Shown one piece after another: positions 1 to 5,164 of a DNA stretch of 5,164 bases. The stretch covers positions 1 to 5,164 of the forward strand of contig JAFNAJ010000228.1 in NCBI GenBank assembly GCA_017860085.1, given 5' to 3'. Each line of letters opens with the position of its first letter. Within the stretch, counting starts at the first letter, position 1. Made by a program: the position numbers and the translations under genes. Source of the stretch: Acidobacteriota bacterium. Its GTDB lineage: Bacteria > Acidobacteriota > Vicinamibacteria > Vicinamibacterales > JAFNAJ01. The notes under the pieces were generated by a model. It made no database searches. It had not been told where the DNA came from and was given only the letters and a program-made list of their open reading frames with translations.

Positions 1-776
1 TTGTACTGGTCCATGAACCACGCCAACCGCTTCGCCGGGCTGAGCCGCTGGTCGACGGCGTGACGGTCCAGGAACTTGTAGCGGTCGCCCGACGCATTGA
101 AGATCAATCGACGCAGGTCCGTGGCCAGGCGCCCGTACTTGTGATACAGCCCCACCAGGATGTACCCGCCGGGCTTGACGAGCGTCGTGATGCGCTCGAA
201 GGCCAGGCGCGGGTCGCTCGTGTGGTGAAGCACGCCGTTCGAGATGACCAGGTCGAAGCTGCCCGCCTTGAAACACGGACGAAACAGGTTCATCTGGAGG
301 AAGTGGGCATTGTCCAGGTTGTTTCTTCGCTTGAACGCGTGAGCCAGCCGGAGCGAGTTGAGACACAGGTCGGCGCCGACGACGGTGCGGCTGGCCACCG
401 AGAGGAACGCACTGAGCTGCCCGGTCCCACATCCACACTCCAGAATCCGCGCGCCAAACGGAATCTGGTCATCGAGCAGCTTGGCAAACAGGCCCTTTCG
501 CGCCTTGTCGATCAGGCTCCCCACGCTGTCGTACTCGTCGTAGTCGGGGAACGGGTTCTTCTCGTAGAACGCCTTGATCCGATCGGTCACGTCCTCCTTG
601 CCGGGATCCCACTCGTTGGGCCAGAACAGGCACGGGATGTCGTCAACCGGGGCGAAGCCCCGCTGACAGGCCGAGCAGCCCAGCGTGTCGCCGCTGAGTG
701 TCAGGCTGCCCTGGCACCGCGGACAGCAGAAGATGCCGAGGTTGTCCCTGATGAACGAAGCATCGCTCTGGAGCAT
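1..776 (-). CDS. Class I SAM-dependent methyltransferase with N-terminal Trm112-like zinc ribbon (partial, C-terminus beyond window start)
   Basis: Probably transfers a methyl group from S-adenosylmethionine to an unidentified substrate in the cytoplasm. The minus-strand frame is open from 776 to the window edge (258 codons, no stop), so the C-terminus is missing. Residues 16-38 carry two CxxC pairs (CPRC at 18-21, CSAC at 34-37), a Trm112-like zinc-ribbon pattern. Residues 70-80 read FYEKNPFPDYD, a linker typical of one methyltransferase subgroup. SAM-binding motif I is ILECGCGTGQ (101-110), followed by VVGADL (about 122-127), FDLVISNGVLHH (154-165) and VKPGGYILVGLYHKYGR (about 180-196). I chose ATG 776 because GAGGA lies 4 nt upstream. 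The in-frame ATG at 794 has no such site and overlaps a -10-like TAGAAT. The substrate is unknown; members of this group often lie in polysaccharide or secondary-metabolite loci. Fold confidence is high, substrate confidence nil. Confidence 0.9.
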   Translation of the reverse strand, partial: MLQSDASFIRDNLGIFCCPRCQGSLTLSGDTLGCSACQRGFAPVDDIPCLFWPNEWDPGKEDVTDRIKAFYEKNPFPDYDEYDSVGSLIDKARKGLFAKLLDDQIPFGARILECGCGTGQLSAFLSVASRTVVGADLCLNSLRLAHAFKRRNNLDNAHFLQMNLFRPCFKAGSFDLVISNGVLHHTSDPRLAFERITTLVKPGGYILVGLYHKYGRLATDLRRLIFNASGDRYKFLDRHAVDQRLSPAKRLAWFMDQY

Positions 777-792
777 GCGGTCCTCGCGTCCC

Positions 793-798
793 ATTCTA
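793..798 (-). promoter_or_regulatory. Candidate -10 box (TAGAAT) for the methyltransferase gene
   Basis: On the minus strand TAGAAT (5 of 6 matches to TATAAT) ends 16 nt before the ATG at 776. A start of transcription about 7 nt downstream would give a leader of roughly 10 nt that just includes GAGGA. No good -35 is seen at 16-19 bp spacing. The alternative ATG at 794 overlaps this box and could not then be used. This is pattern-based only. Confidence 0.3.
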
Positions 799-861
799 CC
801 CGGGCTGCCGGGCGTTCGGCCTCCAGTCCCGACACGGGCGCTACACCGCGCCGGCCGTGTG

Positions 862-891
862 TTGACACTGCGCGTGAGGGTTCCCTAGACT
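862..891 (+). promoter_or_regulatory. Candidate sigma70-type promoter of the SGNH hydrolase gene, leaderless geometry
   Basis: A perfect TTGACA at 862-867 is followed after 18 bp by TAGACT at 886-891 (4 of 6 to TATAAT). The -10 box ends 7 nt before the ATG at 899, so transcription would begin at or next to the start codon, giving a leaderless mRNA. This fits the absence of a Shine-Dalgarno sequence in front of the ATG. Two small inverted repeats lie in it: GTGTTGACAC (859-868) around the -35 and AGGGTTCCCT (877-886) at the -10. They could be operator half-sites but are short enough to be chance. Confidence 0.5.
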
Positions 892-898
892 CCAGCCC

Positions 899-1966
899 AT
901 GTCTCGCGCGCGCAAGGCTTGGCGTCTCTTCGGCGTCGTCGCATTCAACGTGATCGTTGCCGTCCTGCTCACCGAGCTCACGCTGTTTGCGCTGGTGCGG
1001 CTCCCGGGAGTGACACGTCACACGCCGGCCGTGGTTCGCGGGTTCGTCCAGAAGGTGTACCGGCACTTCCAGCGTAATTTCATCCAGTACGATGCGGCCT
1101 GCGCGCAGTACGACCCGGGCCTCGGATACACGCTGAGGCCAGGGACCTGTGTGTTCTCGAACGTCGAGTTCTCCAACGAGTACCGGATCAACTCGCGGGG
1201 GCTTCGCGACACCGAGGACGCGTTGGACAGACCCGACGTGATCTTCCTGGGCGACTCCCAGGCGATGGGCTGGGGTGTGGCCCAGGATGAGGCCATGCCG
1301 CAGGCCCTGGCTCGCAAGACGGGACTCAAGGTGCTCAACGCGTCGATCTCCTCCTACGGCACTGCGCGGGAACGGATGCTTCTCGACCGTCTCGACACCT
1401 CTCGCCTCCGCGCCATCGTCATCCAATACTGCGATAACGACAGCCCGGAGAACCAGGCGTTCCAGTCGGCGGGCAACACGCTCACGATCATGGGCGAGGA
1501 CCAGTATCGCTGGGCCACGGAGTTCACCGCCCGTGCGCGCCGGTACTACCCTGGCAAGTACGTGTTCCGGCTTGGACTCAAAGCCCTTCAGCTCGAGGAG
1601 CCGGAAGTCGATCGGGCGCGTCTCGACCCGAACCTGACCCCCGCCGACGAGGCCCGGCTGTTCATCCACACCCTCGTCGAGGCGGGACGTACGAACCTCG
1701 AAGGCGTGGCAGTCATTGTGTTCGAAGTGAACTCGAACCCCGCGAGGCCCAGATCGTTCATTGCCGCCCTGCAGACCGTCAAGGGGGACGCAACCTATCC
1801 GGCCTACGTCCGCGACATGACCCTGATTGAAACCGAGGGGCGTCTGGGGCCGGACGACTTCTTCGTCATCGACGACCACCTGACGACTCGCGGCAACGAC
1901 GTCATCGCGGAGATGGTGGCGAGGGCGCTCAGCGAGCGCGGCGTCACGCCGGGCCCGCCCCGCTAG
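899..1966 (+). CDS. Membrane-anchored SGNH/GDSL-type hydrolase (esterase or O-acetyl editing enzyme)
   Basis: Likely a serine hydrolase of the SGNH superfamily acting outside the cytoplasmic membrane on ester-linked acyl groups, perhaps of a surface glycan; the substrate is not shown. Of 355 residues, the basic N-terminus (MSRARK) and hydrophobic stretch about 11-33 look like a signal anchor. Block I is VIFLGDSQAMGWG (114-126) with S120 as expected nucleophile. Block II is NASISSYG (147-154) with G154. Block III is probably QYCDND (176-181) with N180. Block V is VIDDHLTTRGN (323-333) with H327 and D325 or D326. The histidine block resembles the 'DxHLT..G' style of SGNH domains in acyltransferase-3 fusions rather than strict DxxH. 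ATG 899 is the first possible start after an in-frame TGA at 875; no Shine-Dalgarno is visible. It is monocistronic, divergent from the methyltransferase and convergent with the lipoprotein gene. A non-hydrolytic acyltransferase role (AlgX/AlgJ-like) is possible. Confidence 0.87.
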   Translation: MSRARKAWRLFGVVAFNVIVAVLLTELTLFALVRLPGVTRHTPAVVRGFVQKVYRHFQRNFIQYDAACAQYDPGLGYTLRPGTCVFSNVEFSNEYRINSRGLRDTEDALDRPDVIFLGDSQAMGWGVAQDEAMPQALARKTGLKVLNASISSYGTARERMLLDRLDTSRLRAIVIQYCDNDSPENQAFQSAGNTLTIMGEDQYRWATEFTARARRYYPGKYVFRLGLKALQLEEPEVDRARLDPNLTPADEARLFIHTLVEAGRTNLEGVAVIVFEVNSNPARPRSFIAALQTVKGDATYPAYVRDMTLIETEGRLGPDDFFVIDDHLTTRGNDVIAEMVARALSERGVTPGPPR

Positions 1967-1970
1967 CGAC

Positions 1971-1986
1971 GGTGTGGGGTAACACC
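1971..1986. other. Small hairpin in the convergent intergenic gap
   Basis: GGTGT (1971-1975) pairs with ACACC (1982-1986) around a 6-nt loop, extendable by C1970-G1987. It lies in the 44-bp gap between two convergent genes, where a bidirectional terminator would be expected. The stem is short and there is no T-run on either strand, so it is not a convincing intrinsic terminator. A second hairpin, CGGCG/CGCCG at 1939-1951, lies inside the end of the upstream gene. Confidence 0.2.
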
Positions 1987-2010
1987 GGTGAACTGCGGGC
2001 CGAGCGCTGC

Positions 2011-2940
2011 CTAGCGTACGGCGGTGCCGACCGACGCCCCGACCTGGTAGAAACGACTGTCGCACAACCACCACCGCTCGCGCTCGTAGATCGCGCTGAG
2101 CACGCAGGTGCCGGTCGGGTTGTAGACCCGGCCTGGCGTGCACACTCGCGGGTCCGCGGTCGCCAGGCACTGCGACGTCCACCGGCAGCTCAGTTGGGCA
2201 CAGCCGTCGCCTTCCGGGCGTGTCAGCGAGCCACACGGCGAGGGGGTGAAGGTGATCGTCACGGCCGGTGGACCCAGGCTCGATCCCAGGATCCAGTAGT
2301 TGGCGCGCTCCTTCGTCACGTCGCTGAGTTCCGCGGCTTTGCCAGGGCACGAATCGGAGAAATTGCGGACCAGGAACTGCGGGTCCTGGATGCTGGAGGT
2401 CGAGAACTCCGTGAGGAACTGCGTGGCGAGGTCGCCGACTTCTGTCACGGAGTCGTGCACGCGGATGCCCGTGGTTGCGGAGACGCGATGCTCGCGGTCG
2501 ATGGCGCCGCCCACCTGGGACGCGTACTTCTCGACCACGGTGACCCTGATGTCGACGGTCTGCGGGGCGACGATGGCGCTGGGAGCGACCCAGGCGACGG
2601 TCGCGCCCGATCCCTCGAATGTCCCAAGCTGGACGCCCGCCACGCCCGTTGCCGACCATTCGTAGGAGAGCTGCGCCGGCGGCGTCTCAGCGTCCTCGAC
2701 GGTTGCCGTGAGGGTCGCGCGCGTCGGGCACGCCGACGTCCCGGCGCACCTCGACGTCGAGACCTCGACGCGCGTCGGCGTCGCCGTCAACGACTTGATC
2801 ACCGGGGGAGCATTCTGCACGGGCGTCGGTGGCGGGGTTGGCCTCGTGGGCGAATCTCCTCCGCACGACCCCGCCAACACCGCGACGCCACAGGCCAGGA
2901 GCGCGCCGAGTCGCCCCCGATGGCGCTCGGACCGTCTCAT
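2011..2940 (-). CDS. Putative lipoprotein: PKD/Ig-like domain plus unrecognised Cys-rich C-terminal domain
   Basis: I do not recognise a function. The 309-residue product starts with a basic segment and a hydrophobic core, then LAGSC (22-26), a plausible though imperfect lipobox, so it is probably anchored by C26. LLAC at 14-17 is closer to the lipobox consensus but comes too early in the hydrophobic core. A Pro/Thr linker (about 31-46) follows. Residues about 45-150 resemble a PKD or Ig-like beta sandwich (VIKSLTATPTRV, ATLTATVEDAE, LSYEWSATG, VDIRVTVVEKY) with an extra Cys pair at 65 and 71. Residues about 160-309 form a distinct domain with eight cysteines (198, 236, 247, 252, 258, 267, 279, 293), consistent with four disulfides in an extracytoplasmic protein, ending in a YERERWWLCDSRFYQ segment. 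The ATG shares ATGA with the stop of the glycosyltransferase gene, so it is likely translationally coupled and co-transcribed. It is last in its operon; the stop is TAG at 2011-2013. Confidence 0.85.
   Translation of the reverse strand: MRRSERHRGRLGALLACGVAVLAGSCGGDSPTRPTPPPTPVQNAPPVIKSLTATPTRVEVSTSRCAGTSACPTRATLTATVEDAETPPAQLSYEWSATGVAGVQLGTFEGSGATVAWVAPSAIVAPQTVDIRVTVVEKYASQVGGAIDREHRVSATTGIRVHDSVTEVGDLATQFLTEFSTSSIQDPQFLVRNFSDSCPGKAAELSDVTKERANYWILGSSLGPPAVTITFTPSPCGSLTRPEGDGCAQLSCRWTSQCLATADPRVCTPGRVYNPTGTCVLSAIYERERWWLCDSRFYQVGASVGTAVR
2937..2940 (-). promoter_or_regulatory. ATGA stop/start overlap (translational coupling site)
   Basis: On the minus strand the glycosyltransferase TGA (2939-2937) overlaps the lipoprotein ATG (2940-2938) by a 4-nt ATGA. 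No strong Shine-Dalgarno precedes the lipoprotein ATG (only GAAGG 1 nt away and a GGGG run further up), so termination-reinitiation is the likely way it is translated. This ties lipoprotein output to glycosyltransferase translation. Confidence 0.7.
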
Positions 2941-3932
2941 GCCTTCGCGCCCCGAGACGGTTCCGGCTCGCTGATGGCCCCCGGCGCCTCCAGGATCTCG
3001 CGCACGACGTACGTCGGCTTGTCCTGCGATTCGTGGTAGGTGCGCGCCTGCAGCTCGGCCAGCAGGCCGACCGTGAGCAACTGCACGCCGGTGAAGACGA
3101 GCAGAATCCCAAAGAACAGGATCGGCCGATCGGAGATCGATTGATAGCTGAACAGCCGCACGTAGGCGAGGTAGCCGAGGATGATCGAGCCGATGCCCGC
3201 CATGACGAGGCCAACCGATCCGAACATCTGGAGCGGCCTCGTCGAGTAGCTCAGCAGGAACTTCACCGTGAGCAGATCGAGAATCACGCGCACGGTGCGC
3301 GACAGCCCGTACTTCGACTGCCCCTGCGTGCGCGCGCGGTGATTCACCACGACCTCGTCGATCTTCACGCCCATCTCACTGGCGATCGCCGGGATGAACC
3401 GATGCATCTCGCCGTAGAGGCGCAGAGGCTTGACCACGTCGGCGCGGAAGGCCTTGAGCGAGCACCCGTAGTCGTGCAGCGTCACGCCCGTGGCCCGCGA
3501 GATGAGGGCGTTGGCAATCATCGAAGGCACGCGGCGCGTCAGCCAGGTGTCCTTGCGGTTCTTCCGCCATCCGCACACGATGTCGTAGCCGCCCTGCTCC
3601 AGTCGCTCGACCAGCATCGGGATGTCGCGCGGGTCGTTCTGCCGGTCGCCGTCCGATGTGACGACCACACGCCCCCGCGCGAGGTTGAAGCCGGCAGAGA
3701 AGGCCGCCGTCTGACCAAAGTTCCGCCGAAAGCGCACGACCCTCAGCCTGGGGTCGGCCGCCTGCAGCCGCGCCATGATCTCGAAGCTGTCGTCCGTGCT
3801 GCCGTCGTCAACGAGAATGATTTCGTAGCTGCGCCCCCAGGCTGCGAGGCTGTCAGTGAGTTCCCGGTAGAGGTCGGGGAGGTTGGGCGACTCGTTCCGG
3901 ACGGGAATGACGACGGACAGGTCGATCGCCAT
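2937..3932 (-). CDS. Family 2 glycosyltransferase, GtrB/DPM1/ArnC-type (polyprenyl-phosphate sugar transferase)
   Basis: Expected to move a sugar from a nucleotide donor onto polyprenyl (undecaprenyl) phosphate at the cytoplasmic face of the inner membrane; the sugar cannot be told from sequence. The length of 331 residues is normal for the family. The GT-A domain shows VVIPVRNESPNL (7-18), VDDGSTDDS (41-49), RNFGQTAAFSAG (70-81), and metal-binding SDGDRQNDP (93-101) with D94/D96. GWRKNRKD (121-128), DYGCSLKAF (154-162), EMHRFIPA (175-182) and HRARTQGQSKYGLSRT (198-213) follow in order. Two transmembrane segments lie at about 238-261 and 268-291, as in GtrB, with a short cytoplasmic tail. No GtrA-type flippase is in the window. 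The gene starts 15 nt after the VTT-protein stop, in the same frame, and overlaps the lipoprotein gene by ATGA, so all three probably form an operon. ATG 3932 has no Shine-Dalgarno but has TATAAT just upstream. Family assignment is secure; donor and final acceptor are unknown. Confidence 0.95.
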   Translation of the reverse strand: MAIDLSVVIPVRNESPNLPDLYRELTDSLAAWGRSYEIILVDDGSTDDSFEIMARLQAADPRLRVVRFRRNFGQTAAFSAGFNLARGRVVVTSDGDRQNDPRDIPMLVERLEQGGYDIVCGWRKNRKDTWLTRRVPSMIANALISRATGVTLHDYGCSLKAFRADVVKPLRLYGEMHRFIPAIASEMGVKIDEVVVNHRARTQGQSKYGLSRTVRVILDLLTVKFLLSYSTRPLQMFGSVGLVMAGIGSIILGYLAYVRLFSYQSISDRPILFFGILLVFTGVQLLTVGLLAELQARTYHESQDKPTYVVREILEAPGAISEPEPSRGAKA

Positions 3933-3946
3933 GGGGCCAATCGCAG

Positions 3947-3952
3947 ATTATA
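3947..3952 (-). promoter_or_regulatory. Candidate internal -10 box (TATAAT) before the glycosyltransferase gene
   Basis: A perfect TATAAT on the minus strand ends 14 nt before the ATG at 3932 and overlaps the TAA stop of the upstream VTT gene. Transcription would start about 8 nt before the ATG, giving a nearly leaderless message for the glycosyltransferase and lipoprotein without the VTT gene. No convincing -35 or TGn extension is present. Base composition makes a perfect match notable in this GC-rich DNA, but part of it is fixed by the stop codon. Confidence 0.35.
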
Positions 3953-4556
3953 CCTGAGGGGACACCGCCGCCCGACCGCGCCGCTTCCACAGGACGTAGA
4001 TCGCGGCTCCCGCCACGACGAGGCCGGCCAGCCCGAACGCCACGCCCCGTCCGTAGCGGTCGAGGAAGTCCATCGCCGCCTCGCCGTACCGAACCGTGAG
4101 AAAGGCGATGCCGAAATAGCGCGTGCCGCGCCCCAGCAGCAGGCCCAGCACGAAGAGGCGCAGGGGAAATCCGGCCGCACCGGCCGTCAGCACGAAGAGC
4201 TTGAACGGAGCCGGGGGTGGCAGCAGCGCGGGCACGATGATGGCCAGCAGCCCATAGCGGGCGAACGCGTCGCGAACGCGCCGCACGCGCTCCGGTTTGC
4301 CACGACGCCGCAGCAGCGCCTCCCCACCCTTCCTGGCCAGCGCGTAGAGCACCAGGCAGCCGGCCAGCGACCCGGCGGTCGCGAGCGCGGCGTAGTAGAT
4401 GGCGAGGTCGGTGTGCTGGGCCACCTTGAGAACGATGAGCAGGTCGTTGGCCTGGGGAAACGAGAGAAACGACGAATCCAGGAAGGCAATGAGAAAGAGC
4501 CCGGGGCCTCCGATGCTCTCGGCGACGGCAAGCACCCACTGCGCGAGCTGTTTCAT
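3948..4556 (-). CDS. VTT-domain (DedA/SNARE-associated superfamily) membrane protein, YqaA-like
   Basis: A polytopic inner-membrane protein of 202 residues. Members of the wider VTT/DedA superfamily are linked to membrane phospholipid handling, and some have been shown to return undecaprenyl phosphate across the membrane; that activity is not established for this YqaA-like subgroup. Visible features are FLDSSFLSFPQANDLL (25-40), a glycine-containing helix GSLAGCLVLYALARKGG (62-78), and a reentrant-loop-like ALLPPPAPFKLFVLTAG (110-126). LGRGTRYFGIAFLTVRYG (141-158) and a last transmembrane segment at about 172-190 followed by KRRGR complete it. ATG 4556 (MKQLAQW) is chosen; an in-frame TTG at 4631 would add 25 residues (MTCFKC...) that look unlike the family. 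No Shine-Dalgarno is evident. It is the first gene of the likely operon with the glycosyltransferase, which uses the same lipid carrier that some superfamily members transport. Confidence 0.88.
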   Translation of the reverse strand: MKQLAQWVLAVAESIGGPGLFLIAFLDSSFLSFPQANDLLIVLKVAQHTDLAIYYAALATAGSLAGCLVLYALARKGGEALLRRRGKPERVRRVRDAFARYGLLAIIVPALLPPPAPFKLFVLTAGAAGFPLRLFVLGLLLGRGTRYFGIAFLTVRYGEAAMDFLDRYGRGVAFGLAGLVVAGAAIYVLWKRRGRAAVSPQV

Positions 4557-4669
4557 GGGATCCAGTGTGGCAACGGTGCGGACCGGAAGGCGACCCTCAA
4601 GACCAGTTCGGGTACACTTGAAGCACGTCAACGTGGCTGAGGCGCCGACGGGCGAAAAACAAGCGCTTG

Positions 4670-4675
4670 ATTATA
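4670..4675 (-). promoter_or_regulatory. Candidate -10 box (TATAAT) for the VTT-glycosyltransferase-lipoprotein operon
   Basis: A perfect TATAAT on the minus strand lies in the divergent spacer. Transcription starting near 4663 would leave a leader of about 107 nt before the ATG at 4556. No good -35 is found at 16-18 bp. The same bases read on the plus strand give TATAGC (4672-4677, 4 of 6), so opposing -10 boxes may overlap here. A TTGACG (-35-like, 4631-4626 on minus) has no matching -10 at normal spacing. Confidence 0.35.
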
Positions 4676-4720
4676 GCTGACCCCTCCACGGCGCCTGGCG
4701 CGTCTCCGTCGCCCGGCCGT

Positions 4721-5164
4721 GTGTCGCGCCTCATGGTCGCCGCGGCGGCCTTTGCATCCGCCGCGTGGGGCGCGGCCGCCGCCGTCTACTACGATGCCGT
4801 CGGCCTCTCGCTGAGCCACTACGACGCCAAAGCCCACCTCGTCGTCGCCCGCCGGATCTTCGACAGCCTCACCCCGGGTTGGGAGCAGGTTGGCGCGGTC
4901 TGGCTCCCGCTGCCCCACCTGCTGAATGCGCTGCCGGTGCAGGTGGATGCCTTCTATCGCACAGGCGCATCGGCGACGGCCCTGTCGGTAGCCGCGTTCG
5001 CGGCCGCCGTGGGTGCATTGACGTGGATCGTGGCTCGCGCCACGGGCTCTGCGGGTGCCGCGATGGTGGCCGCCCTGGTGATCGGCACCGACCCAAACGT
5101 GTTGTATCTGCAGGCGACGCCCATGACCGAGCCCCTCTTGATTGGGCTCATCCTCGTTGGACTC
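4721..5164 (+). CDS. GT-C fold membrane glycosyltransferase, family 39/PMT-like (partial, N-terminal part)
   Basis: Probably an integral-membrane glycosyltransferase that takes a sugar from a polyprenyl-phosphate donor and adds it to an acceptor outside the cytoplasmic membrane. Only 148 codons are in the window and the frame is open at the right edge. Numbered from ATG 4733, a first transmembrane helix lies at about 3-20. It is followed by the loop LSLSHYDAKAHLVVARR (25-41), where D31 is the likely counterpart of the essential loop-1 acidic residue of GT-C enzymes. EQVGAVWLPLPHLLNALPVQ (51-70) follows, then helices at about 81-101 and 107-118, and the family-like TPMTEPLL (119-126). I use GTG 4721 because it adds MSRL, giving a positive residue before the first helix; ATG 4733 and TTG 4667 are also in frame, and none has a Shine-Dalgarno. 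It is divergent from the VTT-glycosyltransferase operon, whose GtrB-type product could supply its donor. Acceptor and sugar are unknown. Confidence 0.85.
   Translation, partial: MSRLMVAAAAFASAAWGAAAAVYYDAVGLSLSHYDAKAHLVVARRIFDSLTPGWEQVGAVWLPLPHLLNALPVQVDAFYRTGASATALSVAAFAAAVGALTWIVARATGSAGAAMVAALVIGTDPNVLYLQATPMTEPLLIGLILVGL

Noticed and set aside
777..794. Methyltransferase start at ATG 794
   Set aside because: It lacks a ribosome-binding site and overlaps a -10-like TAGAAT; ATG 776 has GAGGA at short spacing. The difference is only six residues, so it is not fully excluded.
60..953. Plus-strand open frame of 297 codons opposite the methyltransferase
   Set aside because: The minus strand carries all the class I methyltransferase motifs in order; the plus frame shows none and runs into the real SGNH gene.
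1967..2010. Bidirectional intrinsic terminator between the convergent genes
   Set aside because: Only a 5-6 bp stem is present and no T-run follows on either strand.
701..2659. Long minus-strand open frame (652 codons) opposite the SGNH gene and overlapping the lipoprotein gene
   Set aside because: Its translation is Arg/His/Pro/Val-rich with no domain, and it is antisense to a gene with a complete SGNH motif set. Long shadow frames are expected in high-GC DNA.
1972..3039. Plus-strand open frame of 355 codons opposite the lipoprotein gene
   Set aside because: It is Arg-rich and low in motifs; the minus strand has a signal peptide, PKD-like repeats and an ATGA-coupled start.
4557..4631. N-terminal extension of the VTT protein from TTG 4631
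   Set aside because: The added residues are not hydrophobic and do not resemble the family, and the internal ATG at 4556 gives a normal-length protein.
2829..4640. Plus-strand open frame of 603 codons opposite the GT2 and VTT genes
   Set aside because: The product is Arg/His/Gln/Glu-rich with no hydrophobic or domain pattern, and the opposite strand encodes two clearly recognisable proteins over the same span.
1..5164. Mobile element, CRISPR array, tRNA/rRNA or long direct repeats
   Set aside because: Reading both strands showed no spaced repeats, transposase or integrase motifs, or tRNA-like cloverleaf; genes fill nearly all of the window and no gap exceeds about 170 bp.

Overview
The window is high-GC bacterial chromosomal DNA. 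Dense strand-switching genes, cell-envelope functions and homolog-like sequence flavours (an 'HYDAKAH...WLPLPH' GT-C protein, a 'PPPAPFK' VTT protein, a PKD-type lipoprotein with a TPTRPTPPP linker) recall Acidobacteriota of the Vicinamibacteria type. That placement is a recollection of family style, not a computed result. No tRNA, rRNA, CRISPR array, insertion sequence or integrase is visible.

Layout. (1) 1-776, minus: a class I SAM methyltransferase with an N-terminal Trm112-like zinc ribbon, cut off by the left window edge. (2) 777-898: a 122-bp divergent spacer with -10-like boxes facing both ways. (3) 899-1966, plus: a membrane-anchored SGNH/GDSL-type hydrolase. (4) 1967-2010: a 44-bp convergent gap with one weak hairpin. 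(5) 2011-4556, minus: a likely three-gene operon read as VTT/DedA-type membrane protein (YqaA-like), then GtrB/DPM1-type family 2 glycosyltransferase, then a Cys-rich PKD-like lipoprotein. The first gap is 15 bp and the second junction is an ATGA overlap. (6) 4557-4720: a divergent spacer of about 164 bp. (7) 4721-5164, plus: the N-terminal part of a GT-C (family 39-like) membrane glycosyltransferase, cut off by the right edge.

How the genes may work together. A GtrB-type enzyme loads a sugar onto polyprenyl phosphate at the inner leaflet. A GT-C enzyme normally uses such a lipid-linked sugar on the outer face. Some VTT/DedA proteins return undecaprenyl phosphate to the inner leaflet. The three side by side suggest a lipid-carrier glycosylation module acting on an envelope target, with the SGNH protein as a possible acyl-group editor. 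The lipoprotein is translationally linked to the glycosyltransferase and has no known function; it is the least explained gene here. The assignments are by family and the joint pathway is inference.

A recurrent regulatory feature is that most start codons lack a clear Shine-Dalgarno sequence, while -10-like hexamers sit 7-16 bp upstream of three of the five starts. This suggests leaderless or very short-leader mRNAs.
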